NCBI GenBank assembly: GCA_900323505.1
Contig: OOIN01000028.1
Coordinates: 558,001-622,000 of the forward strand
DNA length: 64,000 nucleotides
Source: Ustilago trichophora
Taxonomy: Eukaryota; Basidiomycota; Ustilaginomycetes; Ustilaginales; Ustilaginaceae
Direction of reading: 5' to 3'
Part shown: positions 52,542-62,451 of the stretch, piece by piece
Numbering within the stretch: the first letter of the stretch is position 1
Layout of the letters: each line of letters starts with the position of its first letter
Program-made: the position numbers and the translations under genes
Notes under the pieces: generated by a model
Told to the model about the DNA's origin: nothing
The model's database searches: none
The model's input: only the letters and a program-made list of their open reading frames with translations

Positions 52542-54377
52542 ATGGGTCGTATCACCAATCCTTACGTTCTTACGGCTTTGGCCTGTACGGGGGGCCTGCT
52601 CTTCGGCTTTGACATTTCAAGCATGTCTGGGATAATCGCCTCTCCTAACTATTTGACCTACTTTGGACCTGCCGACCAAACTGTGGAGTGCCCCGATCGT
52701 CCTGGTGCACTTTGCAACCCCGGTCCCAGCGCAGATGTGCAAGGTGGTATCACTGCCTCGATGGCGGGTGGTTCTTTCCTCGCCTCTCTCTTCTCTGGTA
52801 TCATCTCTGATCGATTTGGTCGTCGCTACGCCATTTTCCTCGGCTGCGTCTTCTGGGTTATCGGCTCGATCCTCACTTGCGCCGTCCAGAACATCGCCAT
52901 GCTCATCGTCGGCCGTATCTTCAACGGCATGTGCGTCGGTCTCTGCTCTGCTCAGGTTCCCGTCTACCTCTCCGAACTTTCTCCCTCCCGCATTCGTGGT
53001 CGTCTTGTCGGTTGCCAGCAATGGGTAAGTGGTTTGCTTCTTCCAGACATCACTATATCATCGGTCTCGTTCGCCCTGCATCGCTCTCGGACCCACCTGC
53101 GGAGAAATGAAATGGCGTCACGTTTTTTTTCTTTTCCGAAGTGAAGCGGCGGAGCTCCCTGTTTTATTTTTATTTTATTTTATTTTATTTATTTTTCAAC
53201 TGACATCGTCTTCAACCCGTCTTGCGGCCAGGCAATCACATGGGGAATCTGTATCTTCTTCTTCATCTGCTATGGCTGCAGTTTCATCGGAAACAGGGTC
53301 GGTGGCGAACAGGATGGTCGAGGAACCGCTTCGTTTAGGGCGCCTTGGGGTATTCAGATGATTCCTGCCATCATCCTTATGGCTCTTGTACCTATGATGC
53401 CCGAATCTCCTCGCTGGCTCATCACCAAGGGCCGCAACGACGAGGCTCTCGAGATCCTTGCCCAAGTTCACGCCAACGGTGACCAGGAATCGCCTCTGGT
53501 CCAGGCCGAGTACCGCGAAATTGTCCAGAACATCGACGAGAGCTCCGGCGAGGGTTCTGGCTACCTCGACCTCTTCAAGAACGGCAACGCCTGGAGGACA
53601 CACATCGCCATGTTCACCCAAATCTGGTCTCAACTGACGGGAATGAACGTAATGATGTACTACCTCTCATATGTCTTCCAGATGGCTGGTATTTCCGGCA
53701 ACATTGCTCTCATCTCGAACGGTATCCAGTACGTTATCAACGTCGTCATGACCGTACCTGCTCTCCTCTACGTCGACCGATGGGGTCGTCGCCCTACTCT
53801 GCTCGTTGGTTCCACCCTCATGACCATCTGGCTTTTCGCCGTTGCCGGTCTTATGGCCAGCTATGGTCACTACTGGGGTGACTCTGGCAACTCGGTCGTC
53901 CGCTGGAGGGTCGAGGGACCTGCTTCCAAGGCTGTCATTGCTTGCTCCTACCTGTTCGTCGCATCGTTTGCGCCAACCTGGGGGCCTGTTTCGTGGATTT
54001 ACGTCCCTGAACTCTTCGGTAATCGTCTGCGAGGTAAGAGCAACTCGGTCTCGACTGCCAGCAACTGGGCCTTCAACTTTGCCCTCGGTTACTTTGTTCC
54101 TCCCGCATTCCACAATATTCAGTGGAAGAGCTACGTCATCTTTGGCTGCTTTACCGTTGCCATGACCATCCACGTCTTCTTCGCCTTCCCCGAAACTGCC
54201 GGTAAGACGCTCGAGGAGGTTGACGAGATTTTCCAGTCTGGCATTCCCGCCTGGAAGACCCGCCCCGGCTCTGCCCACCTTGCCAAGGACATTGAGGCTG
54301 TCAAGGCCGAAGCTGCCTACACTCGCGAGGCCAGCACTCCGAGCGACTCTGCTGACGAGAAGGAACTCAAGGCCTAA
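52542..54377 (+). CDS. MFS sugar transporter (hexose/pentose family)
   Basis: Two exons (52542-53024, 53232-54377) give 542 residues. TM1 begins at once (YVLTALACTGGLLFGFDISS), followed by an extracellular loop with paired Cys. Further family marks are SDRFGRR (loop 2-3), VYLSELSPSRIRGRLVGCQQW, PESPRWL (~218), DRWGRRPTLL and the C-terminal FAFPETAGKTLEEVDEIF. These are the signatures of the fungal sugar porter family, and 12 helices can be traced. It would carry hexoses or pentoses across the plasma membrane, by facilitation or proton symport; the exact sugar is not readable. Its codons are strongly C-ending (GGTCGTCGC, ATCTTC), suggesting high expression. It is isolated from other carbohydrate genes in this window. 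Confidence 0.92.
53025..53231 (+). other. Intron of the sugar transporter gene (207 bp)
   Basis: Donor GTAAGT falls after a complete TGG codon (phase 0). The acceptor is CTTGCGGCCAG, with AACTGAC at ~53198 as a likely branch point. A TTTTA array (53162-53196) lies just upstream of the branch point. Confidence 0.9.
53162..53196. repeat. (TTTTA)n-like array inside the sugar transporter intron
   Basis: Imperfect TTTTA/TTTAT units, about 35 bp, between the donor and the branch-point-like element. Confidence 0.85.
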
Positions 54378-54840
54378 GCAGTTCTATCTAGAGCTTCAGC
54401 CTCGATTCATACCACGAATATCAAGCTGCCGCAAGGGGTTTTTTTTTTTCCGATTTTTTTTAAAATAAATAAATAAAAAATACGCCGCTGTCAAGGAATG
54501 GCTTTTCATTTCAGGATGCATGCATGACCGCACGCCCCTCTCCCCATCTGATCCCACGCTTTGTATACAGTACCTTTTGGCAATGGATCCATCTTTCTGT
54601 CACGACCTATAACTGCGTCTCAACAAAATTTTGACTGAAGAGCATAGTCTGAGAAACGTCGCCTTGAAAATCGTAACGACATAACGGCAGACGAAGAAGC
54701 CTGAGGAAGAAGCCTGAGGAAGAATGATGTTAACCTGCGCCCACTTATGTTTTGGGAGGGAGAACTTTCCAAGGTCGTGGTGGATGGGTGTTGAGAATGC
54801 TATGATTGCTATGTGCATGCGGATGGTATTTGGAGAATGC
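54378..54840. other. Convergent 3' region, sugar transporter / U2AF small subunit
   Basis: The 463 bases contain T/A homopolymer stretches near 54439-54480 that could serve 3'-end formation, a TACAGTAC at 54566-54573, and a tandem GAAGCCTGAGGAA duplication near 54697-54722. No gene is visible. Confidence 0.5.
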
Positions 54841-55659
54841 CTATACGGCTTCGTCGCGAGTGCTTTGTGTTGGCGCCTTGTCTGCTTCTCCTTGTGCCTC
54901 TGCACGAGGCTGACTTCTCCAATCGCCTCCCGAACCACCACTCCTCCAATCCCTCTTGCCCTCTTTCGCCCCATCCGCATCCCCATCGACCGCACTCCCC
55001 GCCTCTGCTGCCCCTTGTTCGAGCGCCAATCTTTCCTTCCAACCCAGCCTTTTCTTGACACCCTCCGCTTTCGACCTACCCTCCTCCCTCCTCTTCCTTA
55101 ACTCGATCGCCAACTGATGATTCAACTCCTTCCTTATCGGTCGACTTGCATATCTCAGATGCATAAAGTTACAAAATCCGCCCCGGTTGCATTCATCCGT
55201 CTCGTTCTGTCTACAGCAAGCCTCCTGAAAATCAGTCACGGGGCTCAACTCTGCAAACAGCGGTTTGCCATCGTACCACCGATCGTTCAACGCGTCGACG
55301 GCGAATTGGGCATCTGATTCGGTGCGATATCTTGCGTAGACGTTGCCGATGAGGTGATCGCCGACATTGTCGCATACGTGCATCTCTACGAGCTCGCCGT
55401 ATTTGGAGAGCTCGCAAAACATGTCTTCGTAGAATGCGTCGAATTGAAGTTGGAGTTCCGAATCGGTGATGGTGCAGTCGGGTTCATGATGGCGTGGATT
55501 GCGGTAGACGTTGGAGAGGAGGAGAGTGCATGAGTAGGGTGGGCGAATGTGCTTGCGGGAGCAGCGATCTCCGTGGCGGCAGGCGCCGATCTTGTAGTAG
55601 AAGGAACAGTTGACTTTGTCCTGCTCGGTGCCGTAGATCGAGGCCAGATAGGAGGCCAT
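54841..55659 (-). CDS. U2AF small subunit (U2AF35), 3' splice-site recognition
   Basis: The 272-residue protein has the canonical layout. Zinc finger 1 is C18-x8-C27-x5-C33-x3-H37. A UHM/RRM (~45-145) includes HLIGNVYARY and LNDRWYDGKPLFAELSPVTDF. Zinc finger 2 (~150-170) contains ACCRQNETDECNRGGFCNFMH. It pairs with the large U2AF subunit to recognise the 3' AG of introns in early spliceosomes. The human protein ends in an RS domain. Here the tail (~175-272) is instead Lys/Arg/Glu- then Gly/Asp/Ala-rich, with two DWRS repeats and no RS dipeptide array. The ATG at 55659 sits in good context, and the second finger confirms the frame is complete. Confidence 0.93.
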   Translation of the reverse strand: MASYLASIYGTEQDKVNCSFYYKIGACRHGDRCSRKHIRPPYSCTLLLSNVYRNPRHHEPDCTITDSELQLQFDAFYEDMFCELSKYGELVEMHVCDNVGDHLIGNVYARYRTESDAQFAVDALNDRWYDGKPLFAELSPVTDFQEACCRQNETDECNRGGFCNFMHLRYASRPIRKELNHQLAIELRKRREEGRSKAEGVKKRLGWKERLALEQGAAEAGSAVDGDADGAKEGKRDWRSGGSGGDWRSQPRAEAQGEADKAPTQSTRDEAV

Positions 55660-56209
55660 CGTGGCGGCAGATTCGTAGGAAGGAAGCTTGGGGAGGTGGA
55701 AGTTTTTGGGGTATCAACCAAGGTGCTGGGTGCTTTGGAGCTGTGGGCGAAGTGTGTCCGTTGTGTTTAATGCTATGATGGAGTAAAAGGAGGTTGAATG
55801 TCGGGCGCGCAGGATGGTGATGATGGTGGTAGTGGCTGAGCAAGTAGAACAAAGGAAAGCAAAAGGCGGGAAGAAGGATGTCGTGTCGAAAAGTGCCACT
55901 TTCGAGGGTCTGAGTGGGGTCCGATTTCCGAAAATCAACCAATCATTTCGGCCGGTAAGGAATTCCACGCTCCACTCTGTGTCAAATTCCGTGTGCCGAG
56001 CCCACACAGACTTTTTCTTCTCCTTTTTGGAAATTTTTCGAGATTCCATACAGTATGGACAGCCCAAGAAAAGTTGGTGGCCCAGGGTCCTTCGCCTTCA
56101 ACACTTCGTCGTGCCACCTTCTCAGCTCAATTTGATGTTGATTCTTCTCCATCAACATCATCTCTACACCATAGCGTAGGAACAGTCTTCCTAGAGCCAG
56201 TGGAAAAGA
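55660..56209. promoter_or_regulatory. Divergent U2AF35 / DBP9 promoter
   Basis: 550 bases between divergent start codons, with a TACAGTA at 56049-56055 about 155 bp upstream of the DBP9 ATG. No gene is supported. Confidence 0.5.
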
Positions 56210-58261
56210 ATGACCGACGCATCAACTTCAAAGGTCAAGGCGGACTCGCTTCTGCCCCCTGCCAAAGTCCCAACCCAGAACGGCGCTGCTTCCACCTCTT
56301 CTTCGTCCAACGCCAACCTCTCCACCCAGCACGCCGTCGATCTTCCCACCCAAGCCGACGCTGAACGATTGGGATTCAACGTCTTCTCCCACCTTCTCGA
56401 CCCTCGTCTACTCCGCTCCCTCGCTGATCTCGGTTTCGGAATCCCCACCCCAATCCAGCAGAAATCGATCCCACTCGCATTGGCAGGCAAAGATATCCTT
56501 GCCCGCGCCCGAACCGGATCAGGTAAAACCCTCGCCTACGCCTTGCCCATCCTGCAAAAAGTCCTCGATGCCAAATCTTCCATTGCCAAATCCGACCCTT
56601 CGTACCAGCTGACAAGAGCGCTGGTACTCGTCCCCACACGCGAATTGGCAGAGCAGGTATTCCGACAGCTATCAGCGGTCATCGAGTATGTTAGGGAGGA
56701 CATTCGGCTCGTGAATGTTGCTCGTGATGCGGGAGAGAAGGTTCAGAGGCTGTTGCTTAGCGAAAAGCCGGATGTGGTGATTGCTACACCTTCAAAGGCG
56801 CTCAGCTATCTGCAGAATGGATCGCTCGATCTCAAGAGTGGCATGGAAAGTTTGGCCATCGACGAGGCGGATCTCATTCTTTCCTACGGCCACGATTCCG
56901 ACGTCAAATCGCTGTTGTTGGGTGGAGGCAACTATCTGCCTAGCCACTTTCAGTCTTTCCTCATGTCGGCGACCATGACTTCGGACGTGACCAAGTTGAA
57001 AGGCCTTCTCCTGCGAAACCCTGTCATCCTCAAGTTGAACGAAGAGGACGAATCTACATCATCGAATCTGGTCCAATTCTACACAAAGACTAGTGAGGAG
57101 GATAAGTTCCTACTGGTCTACGTGATCCTCAAGCTCAAACTAATCAGGGGTAAAGCGATCTTGTTCGTCAACGAGCTGGAGAGAGGGTATAGGTTGAAGT
57201 TGTTTTTGGAAAAGTTTGGATTGCGAGCATGTGTGCTCAATGCAGAACTTCCGATCAACAGCAGATATAGCATTGTGGAGGAGTTTAACAAGGGTAGATT
57301 CGATTATATCGTAGCTACTGATGAGCCTACTGGGCTTGCCACTGGTGGCGATGAGGAATCGGATGATGAAGAGGCCGAGGAGGAGGAGGAGGAGGAAGAG
57401 GCTTCTGACGTTGACGGAGAGGCTGCCGCAGAGGAAGGTAGTTCGAAGAAGCGCAAATCCGACAAGGACACTGGTAAAAAGGCGAGCAAAAAACCCAAAC
57501 AGAGCCAACGCAAGTCCAAAACCTCTTCTGGTGGAGAATACGGCGTCTCTCGAGGAGTAGATTTCCTCAACGTTTCTTGCGTGATCAACTTTGACCTGCC
57601 TCCCACGGTCGATTCTTATATCCATCGAGTTGGTCGAACTGCACGTGGTGGAGCATCGGGAACATCACTCTCCTTTGTTGTTCCCAGCTCCGAAGTCGGC
57701 CGATCGAAATACCTCACCTGTCCCTCGACCTATGCCGACGAAAAAGTATTCAAACGCATCTCCCGTTCAACATCTGCCATCGGTGGCACCCTCCAAGAGT
57801 GGAACTACGATGCATCCTCGGTCGAAGGATTCCGCTACCGTGTTGGGGACACCCTCAAATCCATCACCAAAGCCTTGATACGCGAAGCACGCATCAAAGA
57901 GTTGAAAACCGAAATCTTGACTAGCACGAAACTTCAATCCCACTTTGAAGACCATCCAGACGATCTTAGCTATCTCCAACACGACAAAGCTCTACTCAAC
58001 AGCCGAGCTCAACAAGCACATTTGAAACACGTCCCCCACTATCTGGTGCCCAAGATCATCAATCCCAATTCAAAGCTCAACAACACCGGTGCATCCGGTA
58101 GTTACAAAGGTTACGTTCCCAAGAACAAGCAATCCGACACCGGTAAGGATAGCAAGAATGGTGGGAAAGGTGCAAAGGGAAGAAGCTCCACCAACAAGGG
58201 AAATGTAGCAGGAAAGGGCAGGAAGAAGGTCGATCCTCTTAGAAAGTTTTCCAAAAAGTAA
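56210..58261 (+). CDS. DBP9: DEAD-box RNA helicase Dbp9 (60S ribosome assembly)
   Basis: The 683-residue protein carries the full helicase motif set: a Q-motif region ([16 protein letters not shown]), motif I ARTGSGKT (~103-110), [12 protein letters not shown] near 218, SAT near 252, and [10 protein letters not shown] near 471. The Dbp9/DDX56 group is shown by the [12 protein letters not shown] and [11 protein letters not shown] segments and by the acidic then Lys-rich insertion inside the second RecA domain (~375-440), between FDYIVATDE and [11 protein letters not shown]. The C-terminal region (~505-620) matches the family, followed by a basic Gly/Lys/Asn tail. Dbp9 acts in the nucleolus on 27S pre-rRNA and 60S subunit maturation. 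The start ATG 56210 has A at -3. Confidence 0.93.
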   Translation: MTDASTSKVKADSLLPPAKVPTQNGAASTSSSSNANLSTQHAVDLPTQADAERLGFNVFSHLLDPRLLRSLADLGFGIPTPIQQKSIPLALAGKDILARARTGSGKTLAYALPILQKVLDAKSSIAKSDPSYQLTRALVLVPTRELAEQVFRQLSAVIEYVREDIRLVNVARDAGEKVQRLLLSEKPDVVIATPSKALSYLQNGSLDLKSGMESLAIDEADLILSYGHDSDVKSLLLGGGNYLPSHFQSFLMSATMTSDVTKLKGLLLRNPVILKLNEEDESTSSNLVQFYTKTSEEDKFLLVYVILKLKLIRGKAILFVNELERGYRLKLFLEKFGLRACVLNAELPINSRYSIVEEFNKGRFDYIVATDEPTGLATGGDEESDDEEAEEEEEEEEASDVDGEAAAEEGSSKKRKSDKDTGKKASKKPKQSQRKSKTSSGGEYGVSRGVDFLNVSCVINFDLPPTVDSYIHRVGRTARGGASGTSLSFVVPSSEVGRSKYLTCPSTYADEKVFKRISRSTSAIGGTLQEWNYDASSVEGFRYRVGDTLKSITKALIREARIKELKTEILTSTKLQSHFEDHPDDLSYLQHDKALLNSRAQQAHLKHVPHYLVPKIINPNSKLNNTGASGSYKGYVPKNKQSDTGKDSKNGGKGAKGRSSTNKGNVAGKGRKKVDPLRKFSKK

Positions 58262-58470
58262 CGTCAGGAAGACGCTCGTTTCGCTACAGTTCTTGTGATA
58301 CATCCATGCATCTTTCTCAACGATTGCCACATCGCACGATCCTGCGATGATTCTGAAATTCCATTTTGTGCGTGTTGGTGTGTGGCATTGGTGGTGCGCG
58401 TTTGAGCTGTTGTACAGGGCCAAGAGCCATTTTCTCCCACTGCTACCTTTCCTCACTCGATCTGAACAGA

Positions 58471-61400
58471 TCAAGCCTGTTGGATCTCCCAGAACATCCG
58501 CTTTCCACCACGGTCCCCATCCTCAGCCTCGCCATCCCTCACCCTCTTTACTCCCCTCACAACACTGCTAAGCGGAACCAGCTGTGTCACCTTCAAAAGG
58601 TTTTTCAAATCCACCTCAGCCTCCACCGCCGCCGCCTGTTTCTCAACCTTGACCGCACCCTCGACCGCAGCTCTGTAGCGTGCCAACTGCTCAATCCTAC
58701 CCTTGGCGCTCTTCCTGCCTTTACTCTGCGCATAACCGGGCTGCTTGAGTTCGACACTCTCCACAACGAGCGATACACCATCGTGCGAGTTTCCCCACGA
58801 GCGAGATTTGATTCCGCCGCGCTGACAGCCTTTGTAGGCGATGAGCTTGGGTGCGATGCGCAGGATCACCGAGAGGTCGCAGGGAATGTCGGGCTTTCCT
58901 CCACTGATAGAGTCTGTGGAGGATGGAACAGCGGTAGAGTTGGGAGTGAATCCAGGCCACGCGCGAGCTGCACGGCCGGGTGGAACCCAAGCTGGGATTC
59001 CTTCGGATTCGAGGGAGGGACCTTCGACCCAACCGGCGTGAACGCACATGGCAAGCACGTCAGAGTCGTCCGTGTACACGTCGGTTCCCCAAAGCTTGCG
59101 GCGGAGGAGAGGGTTGATTCGCCAGAATTGCCAGGGTGAGCCGCTAGTTAGCGACGAGTCTTTGCGAGCCGTAGTGGTTTCGGTGGCAGCAGGCTTGGTG
59201 TCTGCAGCAGATTCGTCTTGCTTTGGCTGGGGCTTGTCGTCCTCAGCTGTTTGACCGGCTTCTTTTTGTGAATCCTGAAGAGCGGGCTTCTTGGTAGCTT
59301 TAGCGACATATGGTGGGATCTTTTGCCCAAACAGCTGCGCCTCGGCCACCCGTTCCTCGATACGCATCTCCAAGCTCATCCGAGCGTGCTCTTTACCCCT
59401 CCAACCCAACTTCCAATTATTTCCGGTGCCGTTGAGCGCCATACGTCCGCGCTCACCTTCGAGAAGGTCTTTGAGCGGGTCTCCGATCTCGCATCGCGCC
59501 AAGCATTCAGATTCCAGACTGCGGTACTCGTCCCAGTGGGGACCTCCGCGACCACCACAGCTGAGCAAGTCGCCGGGGATGCGGACTTCCAAAGTGGATC
59601 CGACGTTGCGAGCGAGTAGCTCGGCGGGGAAAAGTGGGTCGACGGTGGGGTCGTAGATCCACGAGCCCAAATGACGAACTGGACGGCCCTTATCCATGCC
59701 AATGAGGTGGCGGGGGAGGGGGTCGATGGGGGCCTCCACGACAAGAGTGATGGTGTCTTCCTTGGTCGCTTCTTTGGATGCTTGAGGTTGTGTGCTCTCT
59801 TGCGCAGCTGGCTCTGCTGCCGCAGCTTCCACACCGGCTGCGGATTCATCAGCATTGTCAGTTGGCCCAGCTGCAGCTGCAGCTGCAGCGGCCTGCTCAG
59901 CAGCGTTGGGCGCGGTGCCAGCCAGCTCAGCGGCAATCTCGTCCTTCTGCTCGTCAGCCAGCACATCCAGAGGCAGACGCTCGGCTCGACGAATCGACTC
60001 GTCGCGTTCGCAGAGCTCCAGGTAAAGCCAGACCGGCTCGCTGTCAACTCGTGGTCCTGCGTTGGGATCACGGATCACATGTGGCTGATGCGGCACTAGT
60101 GCCTCAGCACCTGGACCCATGCTGCCAAACATGGCCGGATGAATGGTAGGAGGAAGAGGCATACCAGGTGGATAGCCGATCGCGGCAGCAGCAGCGTGGA
60201 AGTCGGCCATATTGGGAGGGCGGCCGTACGCTGCTGCTTGCTGCTGTGCTGTGGCGATCAAAGCCTCCTCGAGACTGGCAGGCGGCGGTCGGATGTGCGG
60301 AGGCAATTCGCCCAGTGCACCGGGATGCATCTGGGCGGCGGCAGCAGCAGCAGCAGCGTGTGCTTGAGCCTGGGCTTGTGCCTGCGCCTGCGCCTGTGCC
60401 TGGGCTTGAGCGTGACGCTCTCGCTCCTTCTCTCGCTCCATGGCGGCCATCTTTTCGGCTTGTTGCTTCTCTCGACGACGTTCCCGGCGTTCTCGCTCCT
60501 TTTCCTTTTCGCGCTCTTTCTCTTTCTCACGCTCACGTTCGCGTTCGAGTTCCATCTCCCTCTCCCTCTGACGTTCACGCTCGAGCTCTTCGATGCGCAG
60601 GCGCTCACGTTCGCGTTCGAGTTCGCGCTCTCGCTCCATCTCGAGTTCTCGTTCCCTCTCGCGCTCCTGTCTCTGTCGCATACGTTCGCGCTCATGCTCT
60701 GCTTCGAGCTCGCGCTCTCGTTGCATGGCCAACTCGCGGTCGCGTTCTCGAAGATCACGCTCAGAGGGAGGTCCACCGTACGGTGGCATGGAAGGTCCAC
60801 GATGTGGCGGCGCATCTCGGAAAGGAGCACCACGCTCGCTGCTAGGCGAGAGCGGTACTCGGCGTGGTGGGCCAGCAGAAGGGTCGAGCTTGGCAGATGC
60901 ATCGCGAATGGGCCCCATGGGAGGCGGGGGACCGGAGCGGGGGTGACGCTCGGGCTCAAAGTGAGGAGGCATGGGACCTACACTGGCGCGATCGTCGGGT
61001 CGTCCGCCATAGGCGCCAGGACGGGACTGAGCGGGGACCGATGATTCGCGAGATGGGTTGGCGCTTGCACTGGGCTGGGAAGCTGAAGGTTTGGACTTTT
61101 CCTTGCGTCGATCTCCGTCTCGGCTCTGCGTTGGGCTGGAAGGAGGATAGGGAAGGGGAGGCGGAGGTCCGCGCTCATCGTAAGCTCTGGCGCTGGCCGA
61201 TTTGGCGGAGGGAGGGCCAAGAGGGCCAGAAGGTGGTCCGCGGGGTCCGTAACGATCGTACATGGGCTCATCCATGATGATGGGTTCAGCGTGGATCCTG
61301 CGGCCGTATCGATCGCCTGCCATGATTTCGCGATCTCGGTCGCGATCTCGTTCGCGCTGTATAAGTTCGCGTTCGGACATGGGACCATCGTAGGGGCCGT

Positions 61401-62451
61401 ACGAGAGGGGAGCACGCAAGCGTTCGGGGGACCGACCGGCAGGAGGAAGCATTCCGCCGTGAGCTGGAGGAATGGGAGCGGACCTGGGATCGTCGTAAGG
61501 TCCGAGGTAGGGTGCGTGGCGGGGTGAGCTTTCGGGAGGCATGGCAGCAAGGGGAATATCTGCGCTTGGCTCACGAACACGTCCACCGACGGGACCTGCT
61601 CGACTTGCGTGGCCGGGTACTGGGCTTCTACGAGGAGGCAGAGAGGAAGGATAAGGGTCGCGGGGGCTTCGAGAGGGCTCTGCGGGCATGCCAGGAGGCG
61701 GACCAGTGACAGCGTAGCGTACGTCGCCACTGGGAGCTCGACCGTGTTGCGAAGGTGGCATGTCGGGAGTTGCGGCAGCACGCTGTGAGGCTCTCCATCG
61801 CATCTCGCGTTCCCTTTCCATGTCGTATTCTCTCTCACGTTCCCACTCTCGCTCTCGATGGTATGCGGGGGGAGCGTCTTCGGGGTTGGAGTCGCTCCAC
61901 TTGCGTCGTGGAGGAGCTGATTGAGAGGATGGGCTGGTAGAAGCGTGGCCGTATGGCATGATGGGTGAGCGGCTAGGCGGAGGAGGGACAGCACGGGATG
62001 AGGGACCGCCGGGATACATGGCGGTGCGAGCCCTGTCGCGTTCGCGTTCCCTCTCCCATTGTTCTCGTTCTCGTTCGCGTTCTCTTTCCCATTCCCATTC
62101 GCGCTCGCGGTCGCGGCCTCTGTCGCGTTCGCGATCGTACATCATGTGTCTGGGGTCGGATGCGTCGGGTGCGCCGGAAGGGCCAAGGAGCGAGTTCATG
62201 TTCATTACATCGGATCGAGGCGAAGGAGCAGGGCCCGGTTGCCTCCAGCGGTCTCGTGAAGGGTCGTCGATGCCAGAAGAAGTTCGAGAGGGGGGTCTGA
62301 GGGGAGGCAGAGGATGGTTTGCGCTTGGTGCGGCGGACGGAGAGACGGGATAGTTGCGCTGGGATGCAGAGTGGTAGGATGAAGAGGCACCTTGAGGTGA
62401 GCGTTGTGTTGAGTGATGAGGAGGCGGTGGTGGTGGTGGCGGCGGTGGCAT
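58471..62451 (-). CDS. Rxt3-type subunit of the Rpd3L histone deacetylase complex
   Basis: The 1,326-residue protein starts at ATG 62451 with a proline run. An in-frame ATG at 62778 would add 109 residues with a hydrophobic stretch that is unlikely in a nuclear protein. Residues ~85-780 are Pro/Ser-rich, broken by long Arg-Glu repeats (RERERERE type, ~85-110, ~190-200, ~550-660) and a Gln-Ala repeat. The conserved part (~920-1215) contains RHLGSWIYDPTVDPLF, VGSTLEVRIPGDLL, and LRRKLWGTDVYTDDSDVLAM followed by CVHAGW. The GTD-x-YTDDSD block is the hallmark of Rxt3. Rxt3 is part of the large Rpd3 complex that deacetylates promoter histones. The RE repeats may form charged single helices or phase-separating segments (inference). 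Confidence 0.82.
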   Translation of the reverse strand: MPPPPPPPPPPHHSTQRSPQGASSSYHSASQRNYPVSPSAAPSANHPLPPLRPPSRTSSGIDDPSRDRWRQPGPAPSPRSDVMNMNSLLGPSGAPDASDPRHMMYDRERDRGRDREREWEWEREREREREQWERERERDRARTAMYPGGPSSRAVPPPPSRSPIMPYGHASTSPSSQSAPPRRKWSDSNPEDAPPAYHREREWEREREYDMEREREMRWRASQRAAATPDMPPSQHGRAPSGDVRYAVTGPPPGMPAEPSRSPRDPYPSSLPPRRSPVPGHASRAGPVGGRVREPSADIPLAAMPPESSPRHAPYLGPYDDPRSAPIPPAHGGMLPPAGRSPERLRAPLSYGPYDGPMSERELIQRERDRDRDREIMAGDRYGRRIHAEPIIMDEPMYDRYGPRGPPSGPLGPPSAKSASARAYDERGPPPPLPYPPSSPTQSRDGDRRKEKSKPSASQPSASANPSRESSVPAQSRPGAYGGRPDDRASVGPMPPHFEPERHPRSGPPPPMGPIRDASAKLDPSAGPPRRVPLSPSSERGAPFRDAPPHRGPSMPPYGGPPSERDLRERDRELAMQRERELEAEHERERMRQRQERERERELEMERERELERERERLRIEELERERQREREMELEREREREKEKEREKEKERERRERRREKQQAEKMAAMEREKERERHAQAQAQAQAQAQAQAQAHAAAAAAAAQMHPGALGELPPHIRPPPASLEEALIATAQQQAAAYGRPPNMADFHAAAAAIGYPPGMPLPPTIHPAMFGSMGPGAEALVPHQPHVIRDPNAGPRVDSEPVWLYLELCERDESIRRAERLPLDVLADEQKDEIAAELAGTAPNAAEQAAAAAAAAGPTDNADESAAGVEAAAAEPAAQESTQPQASKEATKEDTITLVVEAPIDPLPRHLIGMDKGRPVRHLGSWIYDPTVDPLFPAELLARNVGSTLEVRIPGDLLSCGGRGGPHWDEYRSLESECLARCEIGDPLKDLLEGERGRMALNGTGNNWKLGWRGKEHARMSLEMRIEERVAEAQLFGQKIPPYVAKATKKPALQDSQKEAGQTAEDDKPQPKQDESAADTKPAATETTTARKDSSLTSGSPWQFWRINPLLRRKLWGTDVYTDDSDVLAMCVHAGWVEGPSLESEGIPAWVPPGRAARAWPGFTPNSTAVPSSTDSISGGKPDIPCDLSVILRIAPKLIAYKGCQRGGIKSRSWGNSHDGVSLVVESVELKQPGYAQSKGRKSAKGRIEQLARYRAAVEGAVKVEKQAAAVEAEVDLKNLLKVTQLVPLSSVVRGVKRVRDGEAEDGDRGGKRMFWEIQQA

